A stretch of DNA of 64,000 bases from Ensifer adhaerens (GCF_020035535.1 NZ_CP083349.1:2108001-2172000), one strand, 5' to 3'; shown: positions 7,879-16,654, counted from the stretch's first letter. Numbers and translations: made by a program. Notes: generated from the sequence alone by a model not told the origin.

Positions 7879-10179
7879 ATGAATTACATGGTGCGTGTCT
7901 CTTTCTTCTGCCGTCTCCTGCCGGCAATGCTCGCGCTGCTTCTGGCGGTCGCCCTGCCCGCTTTCGCCGAGACGCCACCGCCGATCACCGTCATTCTCAC
8001 GCCCGGCCAAAGTGCAGCCGAGATTGAGGAGACGCTTAGGGCCGCGGCGAAGACCGGCGGGCCGGTCACGGTCGAATGGCGTGACGCGACAGGCCCGGCG
8101 GCAGCAGGCGACGCGACGAAACCCGGAAGTGCAGCCGGCGCGCCGACGGCCGAAGTCGCTTCACCGACGGCTGCCGAAAGCGGCGCGGCAGCGACCCCGC
8201 AAAGCGCTCCCTCGGCAAACCCCGAAGATTCCTTCGACACGCTTTCTGCGCGTTTTCTCAATGGCTTGCAGATGGGCCTTACGGGCATGTCCGGCATTGC
8301 CGGGGTGATGGCTGACGTCGCGGCAGGCATCCGCGCCGAGGGCTGGTCGGTCGTCTCCGTCGCCGCCATTGCTGTGCTCGCCATTGCCGCGGGGCTTGCC
8401 GCCGCCTTTGCCAGCCGGTCCCTCATTCACCGGCTCTTCGGCGCCTCTTTCGAGGTGGTGGATCTCCTGCACCGCATGCGCGCCTCGCTGATCCGGCTCG
8501 GCCTCGACATCGCCTATCTGGTGATCTTCGCCGTCATCGCCCATAGCCTCACCCGCCTGTTCCTCGCGCCGGGCACGGCCTCGGCAGAGCTTGCCCACGC
8601 GCTCGTTACCATCGGCGTCGTCTCCGCGGCCTATGCGGTCGGTGCCCGCTTCCTCTTCGCACCCACCCGGCCCGAGATCCGGCTGCTCGATATCGCCCAT
8701 CCGCGCTTTCACGCCACCATGCTTGCCGCCTATGGCGCGCTCGGCGCCGTCGTCGGCGCCAGCGTGCGCTTTGCCCACCAGCGCGGGCTGGAGCTCGCCG
8801 CCACCGACGGCTGGCTGCTGATCGGCGTGAGCATCCTGACGCTGGTGAAACTCCATTGGTTCATTGCGGGCAGCGGCGATATCCGCGCACTCTTTGCCGG
8901 CCAGAACCCCGGCCCCGTGCGCCGGGCCATCGCCTTCGGCGTGCCGGAGTTCTATGCCTTGAGCGCCATCGTGCTCTGGCTGATGAGCGTCATCGTCGCC
9001 GGCAGCCCCAACAGCGCCGCCTGGAGCTTTGCCGGCGGCACCACGCAGATCATCCTGCTCGCCTTGCCGATCCTCGCCTTCGGCATTCATTCGCTGGCCG
9101 GTGCCGCAGCCGAGCGCCGCCGCACGCCCGCCTCCTCCAGGCTGCATGCGGCGATTTCAGGCAGCATCCAGACGGCGCTTGCCGGCGCCACCTGGCTGAT
9201 CGGCCTGCATATCATCATCGAGCTCTGGCGCCCTGTGATGATCCGGGACGACACTGCCGCTGCCATCGGCTGGATCGTCATCCTCGAGCGCATCAGCCTT
9301 GCGGTCGTCGTCGCCTGGGTGATCTGCAGCTTCCTCTGGCGAAGCTTCGAGGCGTTTTCGCCGTCGGCCCGCGTCGCCATGCCCGGCGACAGCGAAGAGG
9401 AGACGATCGCTCATCAGGCAAGCCGGCTGTCGACCATCCTGCCGCTCGTCCGCAACCTCATCTTCGGCGGCATCTTCGCGGTCACAAGCCTCGTCATCCT
9501 CTCGGCGCTCGGCATCAACATCGCACCGCTCATCGCAGGCTTCGGCGTGCTGGGCCTCGCCCTTTCCTTCGGCTCGCAGACGCTGGTGAAGGATGTCGTC
9601 TCCGGCATCTTCTTCATCGCCGACGATGCCTTCCGCGTCGGCGAATATGTCGATACCGGCAAGCTCAAGGGCACGGTCGAGCGCATCTCGCTGCGGTCGC
9701 TGAGGCTCCGCCACCAGAACGGCCAGATCCACACCATCCCCTACGGCCAGCTGCAGGCGGTGACCAATTTCAGCCGCGACTGGAGCACCGTGAAGTTCGA
9801 GCTGAAATTCGAACGCGACGCCGACCCCGAAAAGATCCGCAAGACCATCAAGAAGGTCGGTCTCGCCATGCTGGAGGATCCCGAGATCGGCGGCGAGTTC
9901 CTCGTGCCCTTGAAGATGCAGGGCATCCAGGACGTCACCGAGAACTCCCTCGTCGTCCGCCTCAAGTTCACTGCAAGGCCCGGAAACCCCAGCATCCTTC
10001 AGCGCGAGGCGATGAAGCGACTGCTGCCGGCACTGCGCGAAGCCGGCCTCGACCTCGCCTCCAACGCCGTGACCGTACGCTCGGGCGCTGCCGGTGCCGC
10101 GGAAGCCGAGGCGGCAGCGGCAAACTTGGCACTGGCAAAGAAGCCGGCGGCGGCAGAGGCGGCCGACGCGGAGGGGTAA
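7879..10179 (+). CDS. MscS-family mechanosensitive ion channel
   Basis: 766 residues, a long MscS-type channel. A signal peptide covers about residues 1-30 (ending LPAFAETPP), followed by a low-complexity Ala/Pro periplasmic segment, several transmembrane helices from about 145 to 500, and then the conserved MscS pore helix and beta domain. The pore segment starts near residue 521 (LPLVRNLIFGGIFAV), with FGSQTLVKDVVSGIFFIADD from about 562. The C-terminus is Ala/Glu-rich. It would release solutes on hypo-osmotic shock from the inner membrane, as its family does. ATG 7879 or 7888 are both possible starts. No operon partner. Confidence 0.87.
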   Translation: MNYMVRVSFFCRLLPAMLALLLAVALPAFAETPPPITVILTPGQSAAEIEETLRAAAKTGGPVTVEWRDATGPAAAGDATKPGSAAGAPTAEVASPTAAESGAAATPQSAPSANPEDSFDTLSARFLNGLQMGLTGMSGIAGVMADVAAGIRAEGWSVVSVAAIAVLAIAAGLAAAFASRSLIHRLFGASFEVVDLLHRMRASLIRLGLDIAYLVIFAVIAHSLTRLFLAPGTASAELAHALVTIGVVSAAYAVGARFLFAPTRPEIRLLDIAHPRFHATMLAAYGALGAVVGASVRFAHQRGLELAATDGWLLIGVSILTLVKLHWFIAGSGDIRALFAGQNPGPVRRAIAFGVPEFYALSAIVLWLMSVIVAGSPNSAAWSFAGGTTQIILLALPILAFGIHSLAGAAAERRRTPASSRLHAAISGSIQTALAGATWLIGLHIIIELWRPVMIRDDTAAAIGWIVILERISLAVVVAWVICSFLWRSFEAFSPSARVAMPGDSEEETIAHQASRLSTILPLVRNLIFGGIFAVTSLVILSALGINIAPLIAGFGVLGLALSFGSQTLVKDVVSGIFFIADDAFRVGEYVDTGKLKGTVERISLRSLRLRHQNGQIHTIPYGQLQAVTNFSRDWSTVKFELKFERDADPEKIRKTIKKVGLAMLEDPEIGGEFLVPLKMQGIQDVTENSLVVRLKFTARPGNPSILQREAMKRLLPALREAGLDLASNAVTVRSGAAGAAEAEAAAANLALAKKPAAAEAADAEG

Positions 10180-10609
10180 CGGCCAATCCGCGCGATGCGG
10201 TGACAGACTTCCTGCGCCGTCGCGGGCTGGTGTCAGCGTGGCCTCGCCATCAAGCAAAGCCTGAGCCCTGTCAGCGACAACTCCTTCCACAGCTTGAGCG
10301 GCATGTATTTTCACGGTCGATGGAACCTAAGGCACAGGCCAGGTCATCCGGCTTGCTGCCGATGGAATGCGACAATGGGATCGGCTGGCTGCCCCCCGCA
10401 AAATCGCGGTTCATTTCGCTCGACAAGCCGGCCAAATAGGGCCGATCGGGACAAGCAAGGCCACGCAAGCAAAAAGAGCATCCGATGGCCAGCGCCCGCT
10501 ACAGTTTTGACATCATTGTTGCATTACCTCAAGCACAACAGACGAGGCTCAGGCGCTGCGGCACCCTGCCGATGCTGTCATGTTGCCGCTGCCCCGAGGA
10601 TGTTGCCTG
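10180..10609. other. Gene-free stretch
   Basis: About 430 bp with no frame that looks coding on either strand, and no repeat or strong terminator noticed. It may contain the promoter of the small exported protein at 10610. Confidence 0.4.
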
Positions 10610-11029
10610 ATGCGATCCATGCGCCTCGCCCCGTCTGCTCTAGCCCTGTCTGCCCTTGCCCTTTCGCTTCTGCCTTTGGCCACCGTCCACGCCGAACCGC
10701 CCACCTACGCGCTGCACTATGCGCTGATGCTGGATGGTGAGGATCCCGTGGCAGGCGAGGTCGCCTGTTTCGTCGAGAAACCGTGCGAATTCACCCCGTC
10801 CGCCGAAAGCAAGATGACCTTCAAGTTCGGCAGGGGGAAGCGCGAACTTGAGATCACCTGCCCCGAGCGTGAATGTTCGCTTGGCTATGGCGAAAGCCGA
10901 ACATATTGCGGCACCTGCGATGAAGTCGGCATCTTCGAGGGGCGCGATTACGGCGGCGTCGCAATCGAGTTGGTGCTGCGCAGGTACCCGCGGCTTGGCA
11001 CGCTGCTGTTGCGCCACCAAACACCGTAG
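10610..11029 (+). CDS. Exported cysteine-rich hypothetical protein
   Basis: 139 residues from ATG 10610. The signal peptide (MRSMRLAPSALALSALALSL, cleavage near VHAEPP) is followed by a mature domain of about 110 residues with six cysteines in three close pairs (ACFVEKPC, CPERECS, YCGTC), consistent with a disulfide-stabilised periplasmic protein. No family recognised. An upstream start would put the signal peptide out of register. Short AGGCTTCC repeats follow the stop codon. Confidence 0.65.
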   Translation: MRSMRLAPSALALSALALSLLPLATVHAEPPTYALHYALMLDGEDPVAGEVACFVEKPCEFTPSAESKMTFKFGRGKRELEITCPERECSLGYGESRTYCGTCDEVGIFEGRDYGGVAIELVLRRYPRLGTLLLRHQTP

Positions 11030-11392
11030 CCAGGCTTCCAGGCTTCCAGGCTGGCGCCGGCGCCGGCTGCAACCTTCACATACCCCACCTGAGAGACATA
11101 TACTTTGGTCGCCCGATCAAAGGGCAAAACATGCAGCAATTCAAAGCGCGACAGCGACGGTGGCGCGTCTGATAGGACGCGCAGTGTTGCAGGAAATAGC
11201 ACCAGGCGCTCGCCACGGATCACCACGCGCCTTGTGGCCACCTTCTTCAACCCTCCCGTAACCATCCCGAAATTTCGCGGGTCTTGCTACTCATGAACTA
11301 CGGCAAGTGCCGTATGTCGCGCGGTCGCCAGAACATCTAGGCCCAAGCGATCCCGCGCTTGCTGCGCGTGGATCGAACTGAGGAGACTGCCC
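11030..11392. other. Gene-free stretch with short octamer repeat
   Basis: Immediately after the preceding stop codon, AGGCTTCC is repeated head to tail (11032-11053, about 2.7 units), next to a GGCGCC-rich palindromic segment. A small dyad TACGGC/GCCGTA is at about 11299-11314. No coding frame looks convincing. Confidence 0.4.
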
Positions 11393-11626
11393 ATGAAAAC
11401 CATCCTTGCCACTGCGATATCACTCGCCTTCGCGACGTCCGCCTTCGCGGCCGTGCCCCAGGCCGGCTTTGCCGTGCCGACCGAAGAGAAGACCGTTCTC
11501 ACGACGGAGCAAACGATCGAACTGGCCGTGGGGCCAAACCGTAACCCCGGCTACAGCACGAACAGGAACGGCAACGGCCCAAGCAACAACGGCGGACCGA
11601 CCAAAGGAAAGACGTACGCCGGCTAA
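11393..11626 (+). CDS. Small exported Asn/Gly-rich protein, 77 aa
   Basis: The signal peptide MKTILATAISLAFATSAFA is followed by about 58 residues whose C-terminal half is low-complexity Asn, Gly, Pro and Ser (from NRNPGYSTNRNG). GAGGAGA lies 9 bases before the ATG. Likely periplasmic or secreted and unstructured. No family recognised. A hairpin terminator follows 9 bases after the stop. Confidence 0.65.
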   Translation: MKTILATAISLAFATSAFAAVPQAGFAVPTEEKTVLTTEQTIELAVGPNRNPGYSTNRNGNGPSNNGGPTKGKTYAG

Positions 11627-11635
11627 TGCGCCGCG

Positions 11636-11660
11636 CTCAGGGCGGCCTGGTCGCCCTGAG
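11636..11660 (+). terminator. Hairpin terminator after 77-aa exported protein
   Basis: Stem CTCAGGGCG/CGCCCTGAG (9 bp) with a 7-nt loop, followed only by a short TTCCC. It starts 10 bases after the stop codon. Probable but not a classic U-run terminator. Confidence 0.5.
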
Positions 11661-11925
11661 TTCCCACGCGCCTCTTGGAGGTGAGGCACGGACCAGCCCT
11701 CCTCGCTCCATCGCGGCAGACCACAAGCGCATCCGGCTGCAAGGCGTGGCCGCCCCGTCCCTTCCCTTGCGCCCTGTCCCCGCGGGAACAACGCACGACC
11801 TCTCCCCTTGGTAAAAGAAGCACACAAAGGCCAAAGGCCTTTCAGCCGGGGCAGCGGTTCCGGTTCGGTCAACGCCTGACACAGCGAAGGATAATGGTCA
11901 GGCAGGAAGAGCTCGGAGCGCCCCA

Positions 11926-12048
11926 ATGCGTATCATCCTGGTAGCACTTTTCGCATCGGTCATGAGCATACTGGCGTTCAAGTATGCCGACCACTCGCTC
12001 GGCAACCACCAGATCGTCGCAACGGCCGAGGAACTGGCCGCGCTGTAA
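11926..12048 (+). CDS. Small single-span membrane protein, 40 aa
   Basis: It starts MRIILVALFASVMSILAFKY, one hydrophobic helix at residues 2-19, then a polar tail ending TAEELAAL. GGAG lies 7 bases before the ATG and the frame closes cleanly with TAA. No family recognised. It could also be a secreted peptide with an uncleaved signal anchor. Confidence 0.5.
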   Translation: MRIILVALFASVMSILAFKYADHSLGNHQIVATAEELAAL

Positions 12049-12401
12049 TGGCGCCGCCGCAGCCCTTCTTCGCAACCCGCTCCCGACAAGGCGGACGTAC
12101 TCCCACCCGCAAATTCGCCCCCGCGAAATCTGACGTTTGGCTCCCGCATAGGTTTTATTCCGTCTTGCAGCGACCTCCGTCTTCTGCAATCATCGCCGCA
12201 TGCAATCGTTTCGCGCCGTCATTGCTGCCAAACCTCTGACCGCTCCGGCGGCCGCATTCCCTATTTGCGTCTCTGGATAGCAGCGGGAACGGCTTGGCCG
12301 ACCCTCCCGCTCTAGGGGCGGGAGATCAGGCCGACCCTCCCAACTGATATCGAGACGTTCACGATGCGACATGCGCTCTCCCGCAGCCTGGTGGTTCGGC
12401 T
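12049..12401. other. Gene-free stretch with a direct repeat
   Basis: GGCCGACCCTCCC occurs twice, at 12296-12308 and 12329-12341, with a 7-bp hairpin (12304-12310 with 12318-12324) between them. No coding frame looks real. The region should hold the promoter of the MFS gene at 12402. Confidence 0.45.
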
Positions 12402-13580
12402 ATGACCCGATCATCCAGCGCTTCCTTTACCTTCATCCTGCTCATCATCTGCACAGCACTTTCCCTTGCCGGCACCGATCTGATCCTGCCCGCCGTTCCG
12501 GTTCTGCCGGGCGTGTTTTCCACCAGCGAGGCGACTGCGCAGATGGTGCTTGCCGCCTATGTCGGCGGCAGTGCCTTCGGCCTCCTGCTCTTCGGCCGCC
12601 TTGCCGATCACTTCGATCGCAAGACGCTGATGGTCGCAGCCCTTGCCGCCTTTGCCGCCACTTCCTTCGCCGGGGCCTTCGCGCCGGATATCTACGTGCT
12701 CATCGGCCTTCGTTTCCTGCAAGGCGTTGCTGCCAGTGCAGCGCCTGTGTTTGCGCCGGGTGTCATCCGGCAATTGTTCAGCGAGAAGACGGCCGTGCGT
12801 GCCGTCGGCTTTCTCGGAAGCGTCGAGTCGCTCGTTCCGGCCCTTGTGCCGATTGCTGGCGTAGCGCTTCTTGCGCATTTCGGCTGGCAATCCTCGTTCG
12901 AGCTTCTCGGTGCCGCCGGCGCGATCGTCTTCGTGCTGATGCTGCTGATCGGTCTTCCCCGCGGGCAACGAACGGGCGGCACGCAAGGCACCTATCGACA
13001 ACTGCTGACCGATCCCGTCTTCATGCGCTATGCGCTGAGCCAGGCGATGACGCTCGGCGGGCTTTTGACCTTCGTCTTCGGCATTCCCATGGTCATCGTC
13101 GAGACGATGGGCGGCACGCTCACTGACTTCATCATCGTGCAGATCGTCAGCGTCGCGGGCTTTATCGTCGCCGCCAACCTGACCGCGAAGATCGCCGAAC
13201 GTTTCGGCACCGAAGAGGTCATACTGGCCGGCAGTGCGATGGCGGCCGCAAGCGCGCTTGCCCTCCTCGCCTATGGCCTCTCGGGCGGAACCAACCCGCT
13301 GCTCGTGCCCGTTCTCTTTCTGCCCATGGGCATTGGCCTCGGCCTGCGCGGCCCCATCGGCTTCTACCGCGGCATCGTCGCGTCCGGCAGCAATGATGCC
13401 CGGGGCGCAGCGCTCATCGTCTTCTTCGTCTTCATGACGACGACGCTGGGCACGATGGCGGCAGCGCCCGTCATCACCATGGGCCTGTGGGCCCTAGCCC
13501 TCGTCGTCAGCGCCATCCACTTCGCTTCGGTGGCCATCCTCTGCGCATTCCCGAAGTTGACAGAGGCGCGCTCCGGATAG
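12402..13580 (+). CDS. MFS drug transporter, Bcr/CflA type
   Basis: 392 residues with 12 predicted transmembrane helices. The loop between helices 2 and 3 carries the MFS motif A (GRLADHFDRKTLM). The start TDLILPAVPVLPGVFSTSEATAQMVLAAYVGG is typical of the Bcr/CflA efflux branch (12-TM drug:H+ antiporters). Probable inner-membrane efflux pump of unknown substrate. The ribosome binding site is weak. A 14-bp hairpin follows the gene. No regulator gene is adjacent. Confidence 0.85.
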   Translation: MTRSSSASFTFILLIICTALSLAGTDLILPAVPVLPGVFSTSEATAQMVLAAYVGGSAFGLLLFGRLADHFDRKTLMVAALAAFAATSFAGAFAPDIYVLIGLRFLQGVAASAAPVFAPGVIRQLFSEKTAVRAVGFLGSVESLVPALVPIAGVALLAHFGWQSSFELLGAAGAIVFVLMLLIGLPRGQRTGGTQGTYRQLLTDPVFMRYALSQAMTLGGLLTFVFGIPMVIVETMGGTLTDFIIVQIVSVAGFIVAANLTAKIAERFGTEEVILAGSAMAAASALALLAYGLSGGTNPLLVPVLFLPMGIGLGLRGPIGFYRGIVASGSNDARGAALIVFFVFMTTTLGTMAAAPVITMGLWALALVVSAIHFASVAILCAFPKLTEARSG

Positions 13581-13588
13581 CAGCGAGC

Positions 13589-13624
13589 GCCGATGACGGC
13601 CAAACACACCTGGCCGTCATCGGC
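13589..13624 (+). terminator. Strong hairpin after MFS gene
   Basis: A 14-bp perfect stem (13589-13602 with 13611-13624) with an 8-nt loop begins 8 bases after the stop codon. There is no U-run, so it may act as a transcript-stabilising or Rho-assisted end. Confidence 0.6.
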
Positions 13625-13844
13625 ACGCATCCGGAACGCACCGCGTGCAAAATCCCTTCGGGCTTGACCGGGATGCGCCGGACACTGATGCGCCGACGAT
13701 ACTCGATGAAGCCTGCCGCCAGTTCGGCCTCGACCTGCGAAAATACACAAAGGGCCCCGCGGCATAGGAGCCAGAAGCAGGTTTGCGCTTTCATCCCCGG
13801 GTGGTTCTGGTAAGACCACAACACGCATAACGGAGCGCTGCACC

Positions 13845-13976
13845 ATGAAGAACGACAATCTCTGGTACTGTCTTGTCGGCACCGGCGACACCAACACCGG
13901 CATGCTGCGGTTCATCGGCGCCGTCGTCGCCTTCATCCTCGTGTTTGGCGCGTTCTTCTGGCTGTTGAGCCTCTAA
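13845..13976 (+). CDS. Small single-span membrane protein, 43 aa
   Basis: It begins MKNDNLWYCLVGTGDTNTGM, followed by a hydrophobic helix (LRFIGAVVAFILVFGAFFWL) that reaches the C-terminus. CGGAG lies about 10 bases before the ATG. A polar N-terminus with a C-terminal membrane anchor suggests a tail-anchored mini-protein. No family recognised. The frame ends with TAA. Confidence 0.5.
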   Translation: MKNDNLWYCLVGTGDTNTGMLRFIGAVVAFILVFGAFFWLLSL

Positions 13977-14313
13977 ACCGCCCCGTGGACGACCGACCTC
14001 TCGCGGCCTCGCTTGCCCCATCCGCGGCCTAGCCATCGCCCCGCCACATCGGAAATTGGTCGCGCCCAATTGCGCAAGGGCTAATACGCTACGAACGATG
14101 AGAGAACGCTCCGAGCACGAAAGCAGTTCTATCACACTCGCTTCCCCCAATTGGGTGAGGAACAATTCGTGAAAGGGAACCAAACGAGACTCGGCCGTCG
14201 GCCATTGCGAGTTCGCGCCGCCTCGCCCGAATTGTCGGGAGATCTTCAGGCACCTTGCCAAACGGCAAAGTTGCGATAGAAGATCACACAAAACAATTTA
14301 TACGACAGTCATC
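13977..14313. other. Gene-free stretch
   Basis: No convincing coding frame or strong hairpin. AT-richer sequence just before 14314 (ACAATTTATACG) may be part of the promoter of the next gene. Confidence 0.4.
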
Positions 14314-14688
14314 ATGAACCTCCGCTTCGTCGCCGCCGGCATGTGCGTCGCGCTTCTGTGCGCAACCGCCATCGTGCTGTTCGCGCCCCGGCCCGATCCG
14401 CTCATCGGCTATGCCAGGTACGAGCGGGGGATTGCGGCACTGCGCAAGCACCCGGGTGCCGCGCAGGAACTCGTGGCGACGTGCGCACAGGAAGCGGAGA
14501 CCGAGTTCAAGGAGACGGACCTCGAGGGAACGTCCTATTCCAGTCGGGCCGAGATGGCGCTGGACCTCTGCCGGCGCTATGTCGCTGTCGCCATCGATGG
14601 CAGGCTGACGCTTGCGGAAATCAACCGCCCCTCCCTTCCGCTCTCCGTGCTCGAGGAAGCCGAACGGCGGGAACCGCGCTTCCCTTGA
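14314..14688 (+). CDS. Hypothetical protein with N-terminal signal anchor
   Basis: 124 residues. The N-terminal hydrophobic segment MNLRFVAAGMCVALLCATAI could be a signal peptide or membrane anchor. The rest is soluble and helical with two cysteines (VATCAQEAE and DLCRRY), and ends EEAERREPRFP. No family recognised. Its own intrinsic terminator, about 70 bases downstream, is split by the insertion sequence at 14777, so transcripts may now run into the IS. Confidence 0.6.
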   Translation: MNLRFVAAGMCVALLCATAIVLFAPRPDPLIGYARYERGIAALRKHPGAAQELVATCAQEAETEFKETDLEGTSYSSRAEMALDLCRRYVAVAIDGRLTLAEINRPSLPLSVLEEAERREPRFP

Positions 14689-14755
14689 TGACGGCACGTT
14701 CGCAGGTAGCCCTGCTGGCCCACCACATCGGCCCCTCGAGCCCCGCGCCAACAAA

Positions 14756-14776
14756 AAGGCCGGAGCGCGCGGCTCC
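14756..14776 (+). terminator. Left half of a terminator split by an IS
   Basis: Joining this to 16665-16680, with one copy of the 10-bp duplication removed, restores an 11-bp stem (AAGGCCGGAGC/GCTCCGGCCTT) with a GCGCG loop followed by CCTTTTCTTG, and preceded by five A. That is a good bidirectional intrinsic terminator. It is now interrupted in its 3' arm. Confidence 0.75.
14767..14776. repeat. Target site duplication, left copy (10 bp)
   Basis: GCGCGGCTCC, identical to 16655-16664, directly abuts the left inverted repeat of the insertion sequence. Confidence 0.88.
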
Positions 14777-14803
14777 CCAGCCACTTACTTTAATGTGGAA
14801 TCG
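14777..14803 (+). repeat. Left terminal inverted repeat of the IS
   Basis: 27 bp, matching the reverse complement of 16628-16654 at 26 of 27 positions; the mismatch is at position 15 (T versus A). Confidence 0.9.
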
Positions 14804-14820
14804 TTAGGACCGTCTTCAGC

Positions 14821-14854
14821 AATACCCCTTACAACGTCGGTTATCGGGGGTATT
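14821..14854 (+). promoter_or_regulatory. Hairpin covering the transposase ribosome binding site
   Basis: AATACCCC at 14821-14828 pairs perfectly with GGGGTATT at 14847-14854. The right arm includes most of the GGGGG (14846-14850) that serves as the likely ribosome binding site for the ATG at 14859. In transcripts entering from outside the element it could hide that site. The effect is inferred; the dyad is seen. Confidence 0.55.
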
Positions 14855-14858
14855 GCGT

Positions 14859-16586
14859 ATGCCGGAGATTTTTTCGGAGACCCAAAAACGCTTGCGATTG
14901 CCTCTCCCCTTCCAGGGAGTGAACGTCAACTTCTGCAAGAACCCGCACTGCCCGAACTTCGGGATCGAAGCTGACATCGAGGATCAGCGTGGCAGAGGCA
15001 AGTCGAACGGCAGATCGCCATACGTGGTGTCCGGGAAGTCGGATGATGCCCTCCTCGTCTGCCGCACCTGCGGGGTATCCTCCATCGTCAAAAGCAACAA
15101 GGCGGTATGGGAGGAGTTCGACCGACACCTCCAGTCGCTCGCCGCGCCTCGTGGCCACAGGTGCACGAAGAAGGCCTGCTCGAACCACTCGAAGCCGCTT
15201 GATTCGCATCCCGGAGAATATTACCGCCACGGCACCAACGCGAGCGGCGACCCACGATACCGGTGCCGTAAATGCCGGACGACCTTTTCGGCGGCAAGGC
15301 GGCATGCAAGGCATCGGAAGTCGCACGAGAACAAGACCGTCTTCCAGCTTCTCGTCGCAAAGGTCGCCCTTGCCAAGATCGCGCAGGTCACGGGCCTGAA
15401 TATCAAGACGGTTTACGACAAGATCGATTTTATCCACGGCCAGTGCGCCAAGTTCGTCGCGGACCGCGAGCGTCGCCTTCCCACGATGGACCTGGGCGAC
15501 ATGCGTCTCTGCACGGACATGCAGGACTACATGGTCAACTGGCCGACCAAGGCGATGCGCAAGACGATCCAGTTCCGGGCAATCGCAACGAGCTGCCTCA
15601 ACACCGGATACGTGCTCGCCTGCCACCCGCAGCTTGATCTCCGGTTCAATACGCTGGAGGTCCAGCAGCTCGTCGAGGAATGCGACGATCTCCTGAAGCG
15701 CCCCGCCTTCCGGGAGTACGCCCGCCTTTGGAACTTCGAGGATTACGCCAGCGCCCTGTCACTTCCATCGAACGTGTTTCGACCAGTCCGCGAGGACCAG
15801 GAGTCGCCAGAGCACATGACCGAAGACCGCCAGCTACCCAGGCAGGGGGCGATGGTTCACATCGATTATCTGGCAATAGGGCACTTCCGATATCTCCGCC
15901 ATCTGCTCGGCCGCGCCGACCATGTGTACTTTTCGCTCGACGCTGACCCCGGTCTCCCGACTGCGGTGTTGGCGGGCTGGGTCGACAAGGCGATGGCCCG
16001 CAAGCTGGACGTGGCAGTGATGTCGTTCGACAAGAACTCCACCATCGACGAGAAGAACGAGCGGGTGATGGCGGCCAACAAGATCAAGGCGCTCGCCGAG
16101 GAGGCGTATCCCTTCCTTCATCCATTCGTGGCTTGGCTGACATTCTTCCTGCAGATTAGCGGGCTGGATCGGATGGGCACCTCGGAGCGAAGCGAGCACC
16201 TCAGGACCACCGAGGTCGAATACCCGTACATCAACAAGTCAGAACCCGGAAAGCGTGTCCGCTTGTACACAGACGACGGCAGGCGGACTGGCCTGCAGAT
16301 CGCAAGGGTGCTCCACGATGTCTCGCTCCACCAGGTCGACAGGTTCTTCATGCAGGTCCGCCGCAGCATCGCCGGGCTGGAACGAGCGCCGTCATATCCG
16401 AGGCGGGCGGCTCGGAAGTGGTACCTGTACGGGTTCTATTCACCGGACATGGTCGAGAAGTGCCTGGTGATCTTCCGCACCTACTTCAACTTCATCGCCA
16501 AGGGCAAGGATGGCCAGACACCCGCCATGCGCTTGGGCCTCGCCAAGGGGCCAGTTCGCTTCGAGGATATCCTCTATTTCGACTGA
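14859..16586 (+). CDS. IS transposase, zinc ribbon plus DDE type
   Basis: 575 residues from ATG 14859; a TTG six bases earlier sits too close to GGGGG to be the better start. The N-terminal part has cysteine clusters (NFCKNPHCPN, CRTCG, CTKKACSNH, RCRKCRTTFS) that look like two zinc ribbons, followed by a helix-turn-helix-like stretch (LAKIAQVTGLNIKTVYDKI). Candidate catalytic acidic residues are in LCTDMQDYM and YFSLDADPGL, with the third uncertain. The C-terminus YFNFIAKGKDGQTPAMRLGL resembles the end of many DDE transposases. The gene appears intact. Confidence 0.85.
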   Translation: MPEIFSETQKRLRLPLPFQGVNVNFCKNPHCPNFGIEADIEDQRGRGKSNGRSPYVVSGKSDDALLVCRTCGVSSIVKSNKAVWEEFDRHLQSLAAPRGHRCTKKACSNHSKPLDSHPGEYYRHGTNASGDPRYRCRKCRTTFSAARRHARHRKSHENKTVFQLLVAKVALAKIAQVTGLNIKTVYDKIDFIHGQCAKFVADRERRLPTMDLGDMRLCTDMQDYMVNWPTKAMRKTIQFRAIATSCLNTGYVLACHPQLDLRFNTLEVQQLVEECDDLLKRPAFREYARLWNFEDYASALSLPSNVFRPVREDQESPEHMTEDRQLPRQGAMVHIDYLAIGHFRYLRHLLGRADHVYFSLDADPGLPTAVLAGWVDKAMARKLDVAVMSFDKNSTIDEKNERVMAANKIKALAEEAYPFLHPFVAWLTFFLQISGLDRMGTSERSEHLRTTEVEYPYINKSEPGKRVRLYTDDGRRTGLQIARVLHDVSLHQVDRFFMQVRRSIAGLERAPSYPRRAARKWYLYGFYSPDMVEKCLVIFRTYFNFIAKGKDGQTPAMRLGLAKGPVRFEDILYFD

Positions 16587-16604
16587 AAGTTAGCGATAAC
16601 TAAT

Positions 16605-16640
16605 AAATGTGGAATCGACCCGAAAGTCGATTCCACATTT
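16605..16640 (+). terminator. Hairpin at the right end of the IS, overlapping IRR
   Basis: A perfect 15-bp stem (16605-16619 with 16626-16640) and CCGAAA loop, 18 bases after the transposase stop. The right arm is the inner part of the right inverted repeat, so the element carries an extra inverted copy of its own end. It may end transposase transcription. Confidence 0.65.
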
Positions 16641-16654
16641 AAGTAAGTGGCTGG
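16628..16654 (-). repeat. Right terminal inverted repeat of the IS
   Basis: 27 bp, inverted relative to 14777-14803 with one mismatch. It ends GTGGCTGG directly against the right target duplication. Confidence 0.9.

Larger units (their letters stand above)
14777..16654 (+). mobile_element. Complete insertion sequence, 1,878 bp
   Basis: The element is bounded by 27-bp inverted repeats (14777-14803 and 16628-16654) differing at one base, both starting CCAGCCACTTACTT at the outer edge. A perfect 10-bp target duplication flanks it, and one 575-residue transposase fills it. The intact ends, intact gene and perfect duplication suggest recent insertion. The zinc-ribbon plus DDE transposase recalls IS1-like elements, but size and duplication length fit no family I can name with confidence. 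Its target is the stem of an intrinsic terminator. Confidence 0.92.
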
